Source: Nereocystis luetkeana (taxonomy: Eukaryota; Sar; Phaeophyceae; Laminariales; Laminariaceae). From it: a stretch of DNA of 64,000 nucleotides. The translations under genes were made by a program, and so were the position numbers. This document shows, piece after piece, positions 34,801 through 43,981 of this stretch; position 1 is the first letter of the stretch, and every line of letters starts with the position of its first letter. Where the stretch lies: NCBI GenBank assembly GCA_031213475.1, contig JARUPZ010000008.1, positions 12,023,938 through 12,087,937 on the forward strand, written 5' to 3'. The notes under the pieces are model-generated. The model did not search any database and was not told the DNA's origin. It saw only the letters and a list, made by a program, of their open reading frames with translations.

Positions 34801-35300
34801 AGAAACCAGATTGGTCGCCATCTTTGGTGCGAATCTCACAAGTTGACTGACGAATTTCTCGAATAATCTCTGCACAGCCTCGATCCTCACTCTCGCTTTA
34901 TTCGTTTCCCAGCTGCTTTCCGGGACTTCCTGAGGTTGCTGTTGCTTGGATCCGCGCGCAATGCTCGTAGCTCTCTCGCGGCATCCCTCTCTTGCCACGC
35001 CGCAAGCACTTCCGCTTTCGTTTCCTCGCTAGCACGCCACCCGGCCGGTCCTTGACTGCGCTTCGCGGGTGGCGCGATGTTAGCGACGGTCGACAGCATC
35101 GCTTCAGCGAACACCATTGCCATACTATCCACATCTGTGCCAGGGGGTAGGGGTGTGAGTCTCGGTGAAGGCTCTCCGCAGTTGGTGGTTTGCCATCAGT
35201 TGTTGGAGGTCGATCGCCCGTCTGCCCCTTCATCTCTCGTTTGGGGCGTTTAGGGGCAAACCATTCAAGCAGCGGGATGTCTGCCTTGACCAATTTAGTG
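31832..35300 (-). pseudogene. LINE-B: decayed non-LTR retrotransposon
   Basis: Read on the minus strand, the remnant of a single ORF runs from about 35290 to 32860 in shifting frames. It has a linker (35132-34887, AAWQERDAARELRALRADP), fingers/palm (34419-34184, [13 protein letters not shown] and [14 protein letters not shown]), [12 protein letters not shown] and [13 protein letters not shown] (34117-33848), [12 protein letters not shown] (about 33705), a thumb and a C-terminal LAAKKSGKRFRRVEEAAEQY near 32890. A C homopolymer at 33760-33784 breaks the RT. The ~1-kb 3' untranslated part ends GTGACCACAGCC..GAGCTAATGTGAAAAC followed by an (ATC)n-like tail (31745-31835). It is collinear with LINE-A but clearly diverged. 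No endonuclease domain is visible. Confidence 0.8.
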
Positions 35301-35320
35301 ATCTGATTCAGGTTTCACTG

Positions 35321-35437
35321 TTACGAGGGACCATAGTAAATAGGACCAAATATTGTTTAAAAAAAAAGAAAAGGTAATTACATACCTGGTAGGTTTTTGT
35401 GTGTACCATAGGTCCTATTTACTATGGTCCCCCGTGA
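35321..35437. mobile_element. MITE-A copy carrying a CCTGG insertion
   Basis: TTACGAGGGACCATAGTAAA ... ACTATGGTCCCCCGTGA. At 35383-35391 it reads CATACCTGGTAGGTTTTT, where other copies read ATATAGGTTTTT. The difference is CCTGG plus a duplicated TA. It adjoins the 5' end of LINE-B. Confidence 0.8.
35383..35391. repeat. TACCTGGTA micro-insertion in MITE-A
   Basis: Alignment to MITE-A copies at 9463, 37536 and 38189 places an extra CCTGG+TA here at a TA dinucleotide. The rest of the interior matches apart from an A-rich expansion just upstream. Confidence 0.75.
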
Positions 35438-35439
35438 CA

Positions 35440-37150
35440 GGGGAGGATACCGCCCAGTGACCCTTCTAACCTATGGGCGATATATTCTGCAGTGTAGATG
35501 TGCTCAATAAGAGGCTGCGTAGAACCGTCTCGTCGGAAGCAAAACGACCGCACAAACAGTACACACCGCGGTAGGCAAGGACACCGTACTATGAACTGCG
35601 GTACACCTTCCCATGTCTGATGCAAGCCAAAGGCCATTGTACTAGATTATACTTCCAATGTCCATGTGGTATACGTGTATACCCTCAGTATCACACTATT
35701 TAATAGGGTGATAAGATAACACACCCCCTCGGACGATTTTGAAAGCTGAGTTTCTCGACAACGGCGGGGGGGGGGGGCGTACTGAGTTCGACGAGCGATG
35801 CGTCTGCCCAACCTCTTCGACGAAATCTTTCCCAAGCCACCAGTATCGTTTTGTGTGCCCCTTAAGGCATGCTTTGGAGGAAACCGAGACCGAAATTCGT
35901 CACCCAGTGTGATAGTGTCATACGGTACACCCGAAATACTCTATTGACTGTTACATGAATTTATGCCAAAGCAGATACTGTTGAAGTAAGTGTATTACGT
36001 ACCAGTGAATAGTACAGGATCTCTAGTTCTTCGAGCCCTTGGCAATCGGCAACGCGGTGAAGATCAAGCTTTGTCTCGGGCGAGCTATTGGCACCAGCGC
36101 ACCAGCATGATGACAAGGCTGGCGATGAAGCATGGTGGCATTGATGGAGCTATGGCATGCTGGCGGGGTAGAGCGGACAAACAGGTGATGCCACGAACGT
36201 TAACAGAACGTTCTTGTCATACCTGGTGCAGCGGTGCGGACATGAACGTCAACAGTTAGATACCTGGTATTGAATGGTCTGGCGGTTGGGTGTTTTTGTC
36301 TTTTCGCATGGAACCAGATGTAACCGCTACTCGTAGCGTGATACGTTTTGGTGTTTCTTTGTTTCGTGATTTGTGTTCATATGTATACCCAAACGACAAG
36401 CTGCACCCCCATCGTCAGCACGTGATGGTCCTCCTTCCTACGATATACCCAATGCAATCGATGCACATGTGGTATGGGAGGCACTAACGCCGCGCTTGGC
36501 CACAACCTCCTATAATCGCAACAGACAACAGTGACAGGCAGAGGGTTACCCGTCCTCACCGCCGATGCTCGGGCGACAATCAACAATCAACAATGGAAAA
36601 TCTCAGGCTGCATTCCTCTCATGCATAGCTATTTCGTGCCGGTGGCGTCAGATTACCGCCAAAATATAGCGTGTTTCCGCGTAGTTACGGCCTACATCAT
36701 ATTATGGGCAGCTTACGGGCAATTCCCGCAAAAACAGGGGACATTTAAGAAACGTCCGGACATTTAAGAAACGTCCCCCCTAGGACCGAAAGCCACACCC
36801 AATAGCGTTGTGAGCATTTTTGCGGGTTCAACACCCGAGCATTCTGCTTCGTGTTGTAGCGCTGCGGCACCAATTAATGTACGCCTCCGTCAGCAGCTCC
36901 AGGAGAGGTCTTCGCAGGTCTTGGGGGTTTCTAGGGCAGCCAGAGGGCAGCAACGGTGCTGGGGTTTCCTTTTCAAATGTATGGCTTTCGTTCATAGGGG
37001 ATATGTGGCGTCACGTAATTCCGACGGCCCACGGACCAAACAGATCCTTACGCACGGCTGACGCCGCTCGCCGCAAGCGCGTATTTACGTAATTCGACAT
37101 GAACGTATTGCGTGGTAGTTACTGCTACTGCAGTTTTTGCAATAGAGTAC
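35440..37150. other. No gene recognised
   Basis: Unique sequence with TACCTGGTA-type scars at about 36219 (TACCTGGTG) and 36261. A short direct repeat GGACATTTAAGAAACGTCC occurs at about 36740 and 36757. Open frames are short. Confidence 0.35.
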
Positions 37151-37156
37151 TTACAT

Positions 37157-37208
37157 ATATTTTGAGTGGTTCGTCCCCGCAACGGAACTGCAGTTCAAAA
37201 CGGGTTAA
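37157..37208. mobile_element. MITE-B right half
   Basis: GTGGTTCGTCCCCGCAACGG AACTGCAGTTCAAAACGGG-TTAA. The left arm is missing. MITE-A begins within 10 bases. Confidence 0.55.
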
Positions 37209-37212
37209 TATC

Positions 37213-37419
37213 AAGGGGGACCATAGTAAATAGGACCTATGATACACACAAACTATATATTTACCTATTTTTACTATTACGGGGGACCCTAGTTAATAGG
37301 ACCTATGGTATAGATAAAAAACTATATATTTAACCATTTTTACTAACATTATTTGGTCCTATTAACTATGGTCCCCCGTAATAACAAGATTTGGTCCTAT
37401 TTACTATGGCCCCCCGTGA
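37213..37419. mobile_element. MITE-A outer copy, interrupted by MITE-A
   Basis: The left part is AAGGGGGACCATAGTAAATA..CTATTTTTACTA, and the right part resumes at 37382 as TAACAAGATTTGGTCCTATT..CCCCCCGTGA. Joined, it gives the usual TTTTTACTAACAA-ATTTGG interior. The left terminus is mutated (AAGGGGG for TTACGGGGG). Confidence 0.85.
37277..37381. mobile_element. MITE-A nested copy 1
   Basis: TTACGGGGGACCCTAGTTAA ... TTAACTATGGTCCCCCGTAA, with TA on each side (37275-37276 and 37382-37383). The uninterrupted host reads CTAACAAG, so exactly one TA is duplicated. This fixes the target duplication as TA and the terminus as TTACGG..CCGTAA, the Tc1/mariner pattern. Confidence 0.92.
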
Positions 37420-37440
37420 TAGTACCAAGTATAGATTGAC

Positions 37441-37484
37441 TATTAATAGCAAAATTTGGTTCTATTTACTATGGCCCCCCGTAA
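37441..37484. mobile_element. MITE-A right half preceded by TATTAATA
   Basis: TATTAATA (37441-37448) abuts AAATTTGGTTCTATTTACTA TGGCCCCCCGTAA. The preceding word ATAGATTGAC recurs after the half copy at about 37492-37501, so a local duplication has occurred. Confidence 0.6.
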
Positions 37485-37535
37485 AACTACAGTATAGATT
37501 GACACGAAGTAAGCCTCAATCTTATCATTCTACTA

Positions 37536-37656
37536 TTACGGGGGACTTTTATTAGGGGGGGGCATAGTTAACAGGACCAAATATTGTTAGTAAAAATGGT
37601 TAAACATATAGGTTTTTATGCATACCATAGGCCCTATTAACTATGGTCCCCCGTAA
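37536..37656. mobile_element. MITE-A copy with duplicated left end
   Basis: TTACGGGGGACTTTTATTAG GGGGGGGCATAGTTAACAGG: the left terminal block appears nearly twice. The right end TTAACTATGGTCCCCCGTAA is intact. Flanks are CTA and TAG. Confidence 0.8.
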
Positions 37657-37658
37657 TA

Positions 37659-37755
37659 GTAAAAAGGACCAAATATTGCTAGTAAAAATAGCCAAATATA
37701 TAGGGTTTTATGGGTACCGTAGGTCCTACCAGGTGTTTAATATGGTCCCCCGTGA
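37659..37755. mobile_element. MITE-A copy without left end, carrying a CCAGG insertion
   Basis: It starts at AAAAAGGACCAAATATTGC directly after the previous copy and ends CCCCCGTGA. At 37727-37735 it reads GGTCCTACCAGGTGTTTA, where others read GGTCCTATTTA: CCAGG plus a TA (mutated to TG) has been added at the TA. Confidence 0.75.
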
Positions 37756-37759
37756 CAGT

Positions 37760-38147
37760 ATTGTTGTACAGAGGATGTACCACTCATGTGGACGGAACTA
37801 TAAGGATCTGAATGCAAGGGTCTTTGGTTCACAGTCACGAATAAATGATCACTATATTTTCGGCCAGATTTGTGTTGTTCTACAGATGCTCCCAGCAGTG
37901 GGAGCAGCAAGGTAACGCATTTTCGGGGGGAAACACAGCAGTAGTGGAGGTCCTTCGAGCACTGGCGGAATTTCGGCGTTCGATGCTGTTCATACTGCGA
38001 GCACTGACCTCTAAGTCCAGTATCTACTACTGCCTGTGCTTTTGAGGTATACGTGGTATCGGGATTCGATACTGCGAATACTGCCGGTACTCGCGGTATT
38101 TTGGGGTTCTGTATTGCGGATACTGCTGTGCTATAATACCAGGCATG
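37760..38147. other. No gene recognised
   Basis: Unique sequence between MITE-A clusters with TACTGCTGTG and TACCAGGCA words near 38121 and 38138. Confidence 0.35.
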
Positions 38148-38150
38148 TTA

Positions 38151-38361
38151 TTACGGGGGACCATAGTTAATAGGACCAAATATTGTTATTACGGGGGGCC
38201 ATAGTTAATAGGACCAAATATTGTTAGTAAAAATGGTCAAATATATAGGTTTTTATGTATACCATAGGTCCTGTTAACTATGGTCCCCCGTAATAGTAGA
38301 AATGCTCAACTATATAGGTTTTTATGTATCCCGCAGGTCCCATTAACTATGGCCCCCTGAA
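38151..38361. mobile_element. MITE-A outer copy, interrupted by MITE-A
   Basis: Left part TTACGGGGGACCATAGTTAA..AAATATTGTTA (to 38188). Right part resumes TAGTAGAAATGCTCAACTAT..GGCCCCCTGAA. Flanks are TA on both sides. Confidence 0.85.
38189..38293. mobile_element. MITE-A nested copy 2
   Basis: TTACGGGGGGCCATAGTTAA ... TTAACTATGGTCCCCCGTAA inserted at the TA of TTGTTAGTA, with TA duplicated (38187-38188 and 38294-38295). Independent confirmation of TA target duplication. Confidence 0.92.
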
Positions 38362-38521
38362 TAGTATACTACAGCAGTGTGCTGATAGTAGATAGAGGTG
38401 AGACCAGGTGAATCGGCCTGTCAGGAAAATATATATTTGAAATTAGCATGGGAGCATTTATGCAGTACTCACATTATATAAGCAAAAGATAACACCGCAT
38501 TACATTACCAGGTACCTGGTA

Positions 38522-38810
38522 TTTTTTTTATTTATTTTTTTTCTCATCCCCTTTATTATCTTCGCACATCTTCTTCTCTCTCTCCTTCCAACTCGTAACT
38601 CAGATCCGGGGTCACATAGCAGGCTCTTCTCCCCCCTTCCCGCTACGGTACGTGCCTTCATTTTTTATCGCGAGAAGATTTCAGCCTTTTCTTCCCTCGT
38701 CGACTCGCATCGAATTGTGCCTACTCACGCTGCAAGGCGCTCTCAACAATTGAATCCCTTTTTTTTTAATTATTATTATATTTTTTTTTTGCAAATAAAG
38801 TCAAAGTCCG
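38522..38810 (-). mobile_element. SINE-1 copy e, head missing
   Basis: Body and A tail as in copy a (T-rich at 38522-38541), but it ends at CAAATAAAGTCAAAGTCCG and lacks the whole tRNA-like head. It is therefore 5'-truncated. TACCAGGTACCTGGTA lies directly at the tail end (38505-38520). Confidence 0.8.
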
Positions 38811-39187
38811 GTATAGTTTATATATAGTAAAAGATGAGACTCCAGAGGGAGGAAAGATCCTGCACTCGTACATTGCCGAGTAGACCACTGCTGTGCTGTG
38901 CTGTGCTGTATATAGCAACACCTCGGCCGTTAGCACCTTAGCACTGCTCGTACTGCGAGTGCTCGCACCACCTCATCGGTGCACCGTTTCCATAATTCCA
39001 TCCACACCAGTTTATCCGCAGAATCTATACTGGCACGTATGGTACACAGATCCTTGCAGGCGAGATATTTGATATTTTCACGGTACTCAAAGGTACTGCT
39101 GCACTGACTTATCATGCCAGTAAGTGGAAGTGCTGTGCCACGAAGTCCAAACTATTATCGTACCCCTGCTGCACTCAAGCACACGTT

Positions 39188-39416
39188 CATAGATTGCGTA
39201 TGTCGTGCCTGTCGTATCTAGTATGATGACATGGCTTTGCATTGCCCACTGCAGTGCACACTGCACACGTGGCAACGTAGTATCTCTGTGGCGTAGCTTT
39301 GTGACCACATAACTTGTATCTCTTCTAGGATTGAAGAATCGGCACGGACACTGGTTGTGCTGGATGTCGACGGGTAGAAAGAACGGTTTAATGTGAAGAA
39401 CACACACACACACGCA
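39188..39416 (+). mobile_element. LINE-A 3' end, 5'-truncated copy
   Basis: CATAGATTGCGTATGTCGTG through GGTTTAATGTGAAGAAC and (AC)n. It matches 59151-59376 nearly base for base, so it is a recent LINE-A insertion of about 230 bp. Confidence 0.85.
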
Positions 39417-39569
39417 TGCACGAGGCTACTATACCCCGCGTACGATTTTTACGAATACCTGATTTTTGTGGGGTCATCCCCATATTATCCCCATCCCTCT
39501 GGGTATGCCAAGCGGGTCCGAAATTCCACTTTTCTGAGACCTGGTACTCGTGCCGCCATCTACCTTCTG

Positions 39570-39765
39570 TTAACCCTTTTAGAACCGCTGTCCCGTTTTG
39601 TCGACAGACAACTTATATTCGAAGTAGTTTGACGCCACAACGGGACTACTGTAGAGTCTTCACCCTTTTAGGACCGCAGTCTCGTTTTGGGGACAATTGA
39701 GGACAAACTGCTTGTAATTTGTATAGTATGTCCCCAAAACGGGACTGGAGTTCTAAAAGGGTTAA
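39570..39765. mobile_element. Two tandem MITE-B copies
   Basis: Copy 1 (39570-39660) has a mutated hairpin (TTTTGTCGACAGACAACTTA). Copy 2 (39659-39765) is better preserved, with GGACCGCAGTCTCGTTTTGG and CCCCAAAACGGGACTGGAGT, and ends GGG-TTAA. They share or abut at a single junction. Confidence 0.65.
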
Positions 39766-39989
39766 CTTAACGGCAGCCCTAAAACGGTTACGGTATAGAC
39801 TATAGAACTATAGACGCAGATGGGCAGAACAAAATCGTTTTTTCGTTTTTTCGCCAGCTATGGTTGATTTTGACGCCCTTACACAGAAGTATACTGGTAC
39901 CAGGTATGTATGAGGACATTTTATTCATCATTATTTATTACCTGGTATAACATTATAACAAATTCACAGATGCTTCCGCTTCTTCTTAC

Positions 39990-40166
39990 TGCTGTGCTTA
40001 CTGCATACCAGGTACCTGGTACGTGGCAACGTAGTATCTCTGTGGCGTAGCTTTGTGACCACAGAACTTGTAATCTCTTCTAGGATTGAAGAATCGGCGC
40101 GGACACGTAATGTGCTGGATGTCGACGGGTAGAAAGAACGGTTTAGTGTGAAAAACACACACACAT
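39990..40166 (+). mobile_element. LINE-A 3' end with double scar
   Basis: Truncated LINE-A tail ending GGTTTAGTGTGAAAAAC-(AC)n. At 40006-40021 it holds TACCAGGTACCTGGTA, where the paralogue at 52226-52262 (reverse strand) has only TA: CTTACTGCA-TA-CGTGGCAACG. Two CCWGG units have been added at one TA. Confidence 0.85.
40006..40021. repeat. Double micro-insertion TA-CCAGG-TA-CCTGG-TA
   Basis: The empty site is provided by the LINE-A tail at about 52240-52262, read on the minus strand. Flanks match on both sides (TTACTGCA and CGTGGCAACGTAG). This is the strongest single case for CCWGG units being inserted at TA. Confidence 0.85.
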
Positions 40167-41253
40167 TTTCGTCCCCAATAGTGGTACGTGAGGACTCTGA
40201 TTGGTGAAGAAACTAAGGGGGTGTAAGGTGCAAGGTGTAAGGTGTGACACACGAGGTGGCATGTGGCATGTGCAGTGTGGCATGTTGATGATTTCAATTG
40301 TACAGGTCGTAGGTTGATGTTGCCGAGGGCCGTTGGCAGACCATGCATTGGCAGGCCAATGGACGGACGCGCACCGCACGCGACGTGCGTTTGTTGCTGG
40401 CAGCTGCGCAAACGTTTTACAATCGCAGTGCGTCCCTATCGCTAGCTACTATAGCTGTTAATTGATACCAGGTGTTAGCTATAGGCCCTTCCCTGCTACC
40501 GGCTGAAATTGTGCTATACATGAACATATTATTATTTCCCTTGCCATCCGACAATAATGTGCAGCATGATCTTCAACATTGATCACTCACAACTTTCCGG
40601 AAAGAAGAAAACCATATTCATGTTATGATATACCCGGTACCCTCTGGTATGCGTGGACATGTGGACGGGAAAAAGGTTTACGATTTTTTCCTTGAGAGGC
40701 GTCTTCATTTTCTGTCATGTTTCACAGATTATTACGACAGACGAGTTTCTTACTTGCTCCGGCCCTTCCGACCTCGCTACGTACGAGTATCTTTCATCGG
40801 ATGTAAGGTTGTTTTTCCTTTTCGTTTTCTCAAACAGCTGTTGTATTAATAGTAATAGTAATCGTGTTCGGTCAGCATTCTTCTTGGCATGGGTTTTGGT
40901 TGGTGCCGTGGAGTAAAATATTTTCTCGGTCTGCTGTCGGCTCCGTATTGTGGGGTTTTCTCCACACCAAGAATCCTTTGGGAGGTAGGATCCGTACATG
41001 CGTAGGTCACTTTGAAGGGGTTGCTCGGTCCGATACCTCAATAGAGACCTACCTCCCATCGGACTCATTGCCATACCTCTTGTACAATGCGGTCGATTCT
41101 TCGTGCTCTCCTTTTTTTTTCTCTCTCTCCTTCTCTTCGAGATTGTCATCACTCTCGTTGCTGGAATGAAAAGTTAGCCGGCCAGTTCGAACGGGTTAAG
41201 GTTGATTTTCTCCGCTCGGTTTTACTCGCTACGTACCACCGGTATGCTTGGCT

Positions 41254-41350
41254 TTAACCATTTTAGCACCGCAGTCCCACATGTGGAGACAAATCACTCA
41301 AATTATGAGTAGTTTGTCCCCGAAACGGGACTGGGGTCCTAAAAGGGTTA
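41254..41350. mobile_element. MITE-B copy
   Basis: TTAA-CCATTTTAGCACCGCAGTC ... GGACTGGGGTCCTAAAAGGG-TTA. The inner left arm reads CCACATGTGGAGACAAATCA, similar to the change seen at 20294, so a subfamily with CCCA(C/T)ATGTG exists. Confidence 0.7.
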
Positions 41351-41402
41351 CAAGACGAGGAAGGAGTGTTGCCGGTGTGTTGACAGCAGTTGGCAACCTT
41401 AC

Positions 41403-41580
41403 ACGCCGTCCTTTCTACCCGTGGACATCCAACACAACCAGTGTCCGTGGTGATTCTTCAACCCTAGAGAGATACAAGTGAAAAACACACACCCACAAGC
41501 TCTGCGGTCACAAAACTACGCTGTACGACACGGAGATACTATTAATATGTACCTGGTATACCTGGTATGCAGTAAGCAGG
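41403..41580 (-). mobile_element. LINE-A 3' end, rearranged, with chained scars
   Basis: TTTCTACCCGTGGACATCCA through GAGATACTA, then TATTAATA (41540-41547) and two TACCTGGTA (41550-41567), then TGCAGTAAGCAG. The paralogue at 52230 reads GAGATACTACGTTGCCACGTATGCAGTAAACA without them. A short AAAAACACACACCC insertion lies inside. Confidence 0.75.
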
Positions 41581-41899
41581 TCTTGAGGAAAGTGTAATAT
41601 GCCGAAGCAACTATTAATAATAATATGAATACCATGCAGGTACTCTTTTTGTCCCCAACAACTGCAACGCACGGCAGGTAATAATCTGAGAAATCGTCCC
41701 AAGCACTCTCTCCAGCGACCAGCGATGAACAGAAAGCAGCCTAAGCCGTGAACGAAATCGACCATAAACAAGCCGGCAAAAAATCATACGGAGTACACCG
41801 TCAACCGTCAACTAGTCAACTACGCATGGTACAGCTGTGCGCCGAAGCGCAGGACGGCTAGGATTGACCGGCGGTGGGCAGGTCAACGGTGGCTGGTAG

Positions 41900-42490
41900 T
41901 GCGGTGGAAATCGGGGTTTGCGATCACGGTTTGATCGCGATTTCTGGTGATCGCGATCTCAAAATGTTGACCCTCGGTCGCGATTAAATATCGTGGTATT
42001 AAATAGTAGTAGTAAATCGCGATATACGATCACGATAGTTCAATACAGCCTCCGATACACCTCTCTCTACATAACAGACGACCAGAAGGACTGGTGGCTG
42101 CTACAGCAGCAGGTGGCTGTCTCAGTTCCTGCGTGCACCACACCATCGATTGTATCTTGGTCTTGGGGCATTGGTGCGCACATTCTGCCTGGTGGTTGTG
42201 TGGAGTCATGGATGCACTGTATAGATGAAACACGAGTCTGATCGTGTGGGATCGTGGCTGGGCGTGGGTCTCGGAAGCCCAAATCATCACCGGTTTCGTT
42301 GCTTTCGTCGTTTATTAATAGTGCATTCCTGTGCGTCCTATATTCAGCCTACATGTGCATTTGAAGCGAGCAACGGCTAGGGCTTCAAAGTTGCACTGCG
42401 CCGCTGCGCCGGGTGCTGAGAAATTATTGAAATGCACCGCTTTGTGCCCGAATGTCGCGATTAAACGCGATACACAGGCGATACTTTTTT
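41900..42490 (+). mobile_element. hAT-like non-autonomous element, copy 1 (degraded ends)
   Basis: AGTGCGGTGGAAATCGGGG at the left and TCGCGATTAAACGCGATACA at the right bound a unit that shares, in opposite orientation, CTCAGTTCCTG-CGTGCACCAC, GGTGCGCACATT, GCGCCGCTGCGCCGGGTGCT and AATGCACCGCTTTGTGCCC with 54607-55403. Many GATCGCGATT words lie near both ends. No transposase frame. Confidence 0.5.
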
Positions 42491-42890
42491 CATCGACGAC
42501 TATACATATAATTGAGATCCGAAAACAAAAAGTCGATTGATCGTATCGACTACCAGGTATATTGCACCTTTCTTGGCGCGATTCACATCACTGGGTACTG
42601 GTGTCTGATGTACGCATACCTGGTACCAGTACCAAATAGAGGATACCGGTACTGCTGTGGCTGTTGCTTGTTCTTTTCGTACCCAGTACGTGTGATAACG
42701 GTGCATTCATTTGTTGCTTTACTTGATTTTTCGTTTTTCAATAACTCACGCAAATCACACAAAATTGACGGCAGGCATGAATATCCTGCTGCACGAGTTC
42801 CCAACGACAGCTATGCTACAGCAGTAGCATTATTGACAGTAGTATCTAAAATTTTGAGTAGTCTCCGCAGCTCATGTGCTGCATCAAAGA

Positions 42891-43229
42891 TTTTTTTTTT
42901 TTTTTTTTTTTCATCCCATTCATTATCTTCGCACATCTTCTTCTCTCTCCTTCCAACTCGTATCTCAGATCCGGGGTCACATAGCAGGCTCTTCTCCCCC
43001 CTTCCCGCTACGGTACGTGCCTTCATTTTTTATCGCGAGAAGATTTCAGCCTTTTCTTCCCTTGTCGACTCGCATCGAATTGTGCCTACCCACGCTGCAA
43101 GGCGCTCTCAACAATTGAATCCTTTTTTATTTTTGCAAATAAAGTCAAAGTCCGACCCACCTGGGGCTCGAACCCAGGACTCAAACAAGTAGAATTCGAG
43201 GTTAACCACTTGAACCACCGGGGCGACCG
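42891..43229 (-). mobile_element. SINE-1 copy f (full length)
   Basis: A tail at 42891-42911 (T run), complete body, intact B box (GGGTTCGAGCCC on the minus strand) and head ending at CGACC. Only scattered substitutions from copy a. Confidence 0.85.
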
Positions 43230-43396
43230 GCTGGAACACAGAGAACATCAATTAATTATGCTATTATATTTAAGATTTCCTTTCGGAGTCGTGTTTATAA
43301 TGACTGGGGCGACGCAAGAAACAAAAAGGCCCAAATCAACCTGACTGAAAACTTATGTGTCAATGTCACAATACGTTTTATATCTTTAAAGTGTAA

Positions 43397-43900
43397 GGCC
43401 ATCTCTTATGGCAAACCGGTTTTGGTTTCTGGAAATCGAGGTTTCAGCACCTTCGCAGGCGTATTTGAACAGGGAAACGGGCGAATCGGGCTCGCATTTC
43501 TTGAAGCCTCACCAGTCATTTTGCGAGAGGCATGCAACGCCGTTTTCCGTTTTTTCAGGATAGCATTTTGAAAAAAGTCGATACACTCCAGTTTCCTCTA
43601 GTCAGTTTCGGACGCGCTATATCTGAAAAACGGGCCATTTTTTCGGCTGAAACGTCGATATATATCTGAAAATGATTTGTTGATTTTTTGTCTTAAAATG
43701 TCAACATCGTAAAAACCTCGGACAAAACCCCTGAAGAAAAGAAAAACGGGTCTAGATACCTCTCCCCAAAATACTGCAAGTATTCTGAGAAGAGCGAGCC
43801 TGATTCGGTCGGACTCCCGGTCTAAACTACGTGAAAACACGTAAAAAACACAGTTTCGGGTAAGTTTTTCGGTTTTCAAAACCCTCCCATAAGAGATGGC
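43397..43900. mobile_element. PIF/Harbinger-like non-autonomous element
   Basis: GGCCATCTCTTATGG at 43397 is repeated inverted as CCATAAGAGATGGCC at 43887-43901, flanked on both sides by TAA (43394-43396 and about 43902-43904). GG-starting termini and a TAA duplication are the PIF/Harbinger pattern. The interior is AT-rich with inverted words (AAACCGGTTTTGG). A minus-strand open stretch (43598-43879) is not recognised as transposase. Single copy here. Confidence 0.65.
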
Positions 43901-43981
43901 CTAAGGGCCCATCTTAACGAATAACCCTTTTCATGATAATCGAATAGGAAGATAAAAATGATTTGATTCGAATAGAATTTC

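Noticed and set aside
37213-38361. CRISPR array
   Set aside because: The repeats are palindromic MITE-A copies, nested and flanked by TA, with no regular spacers, in a eukaryotic context.
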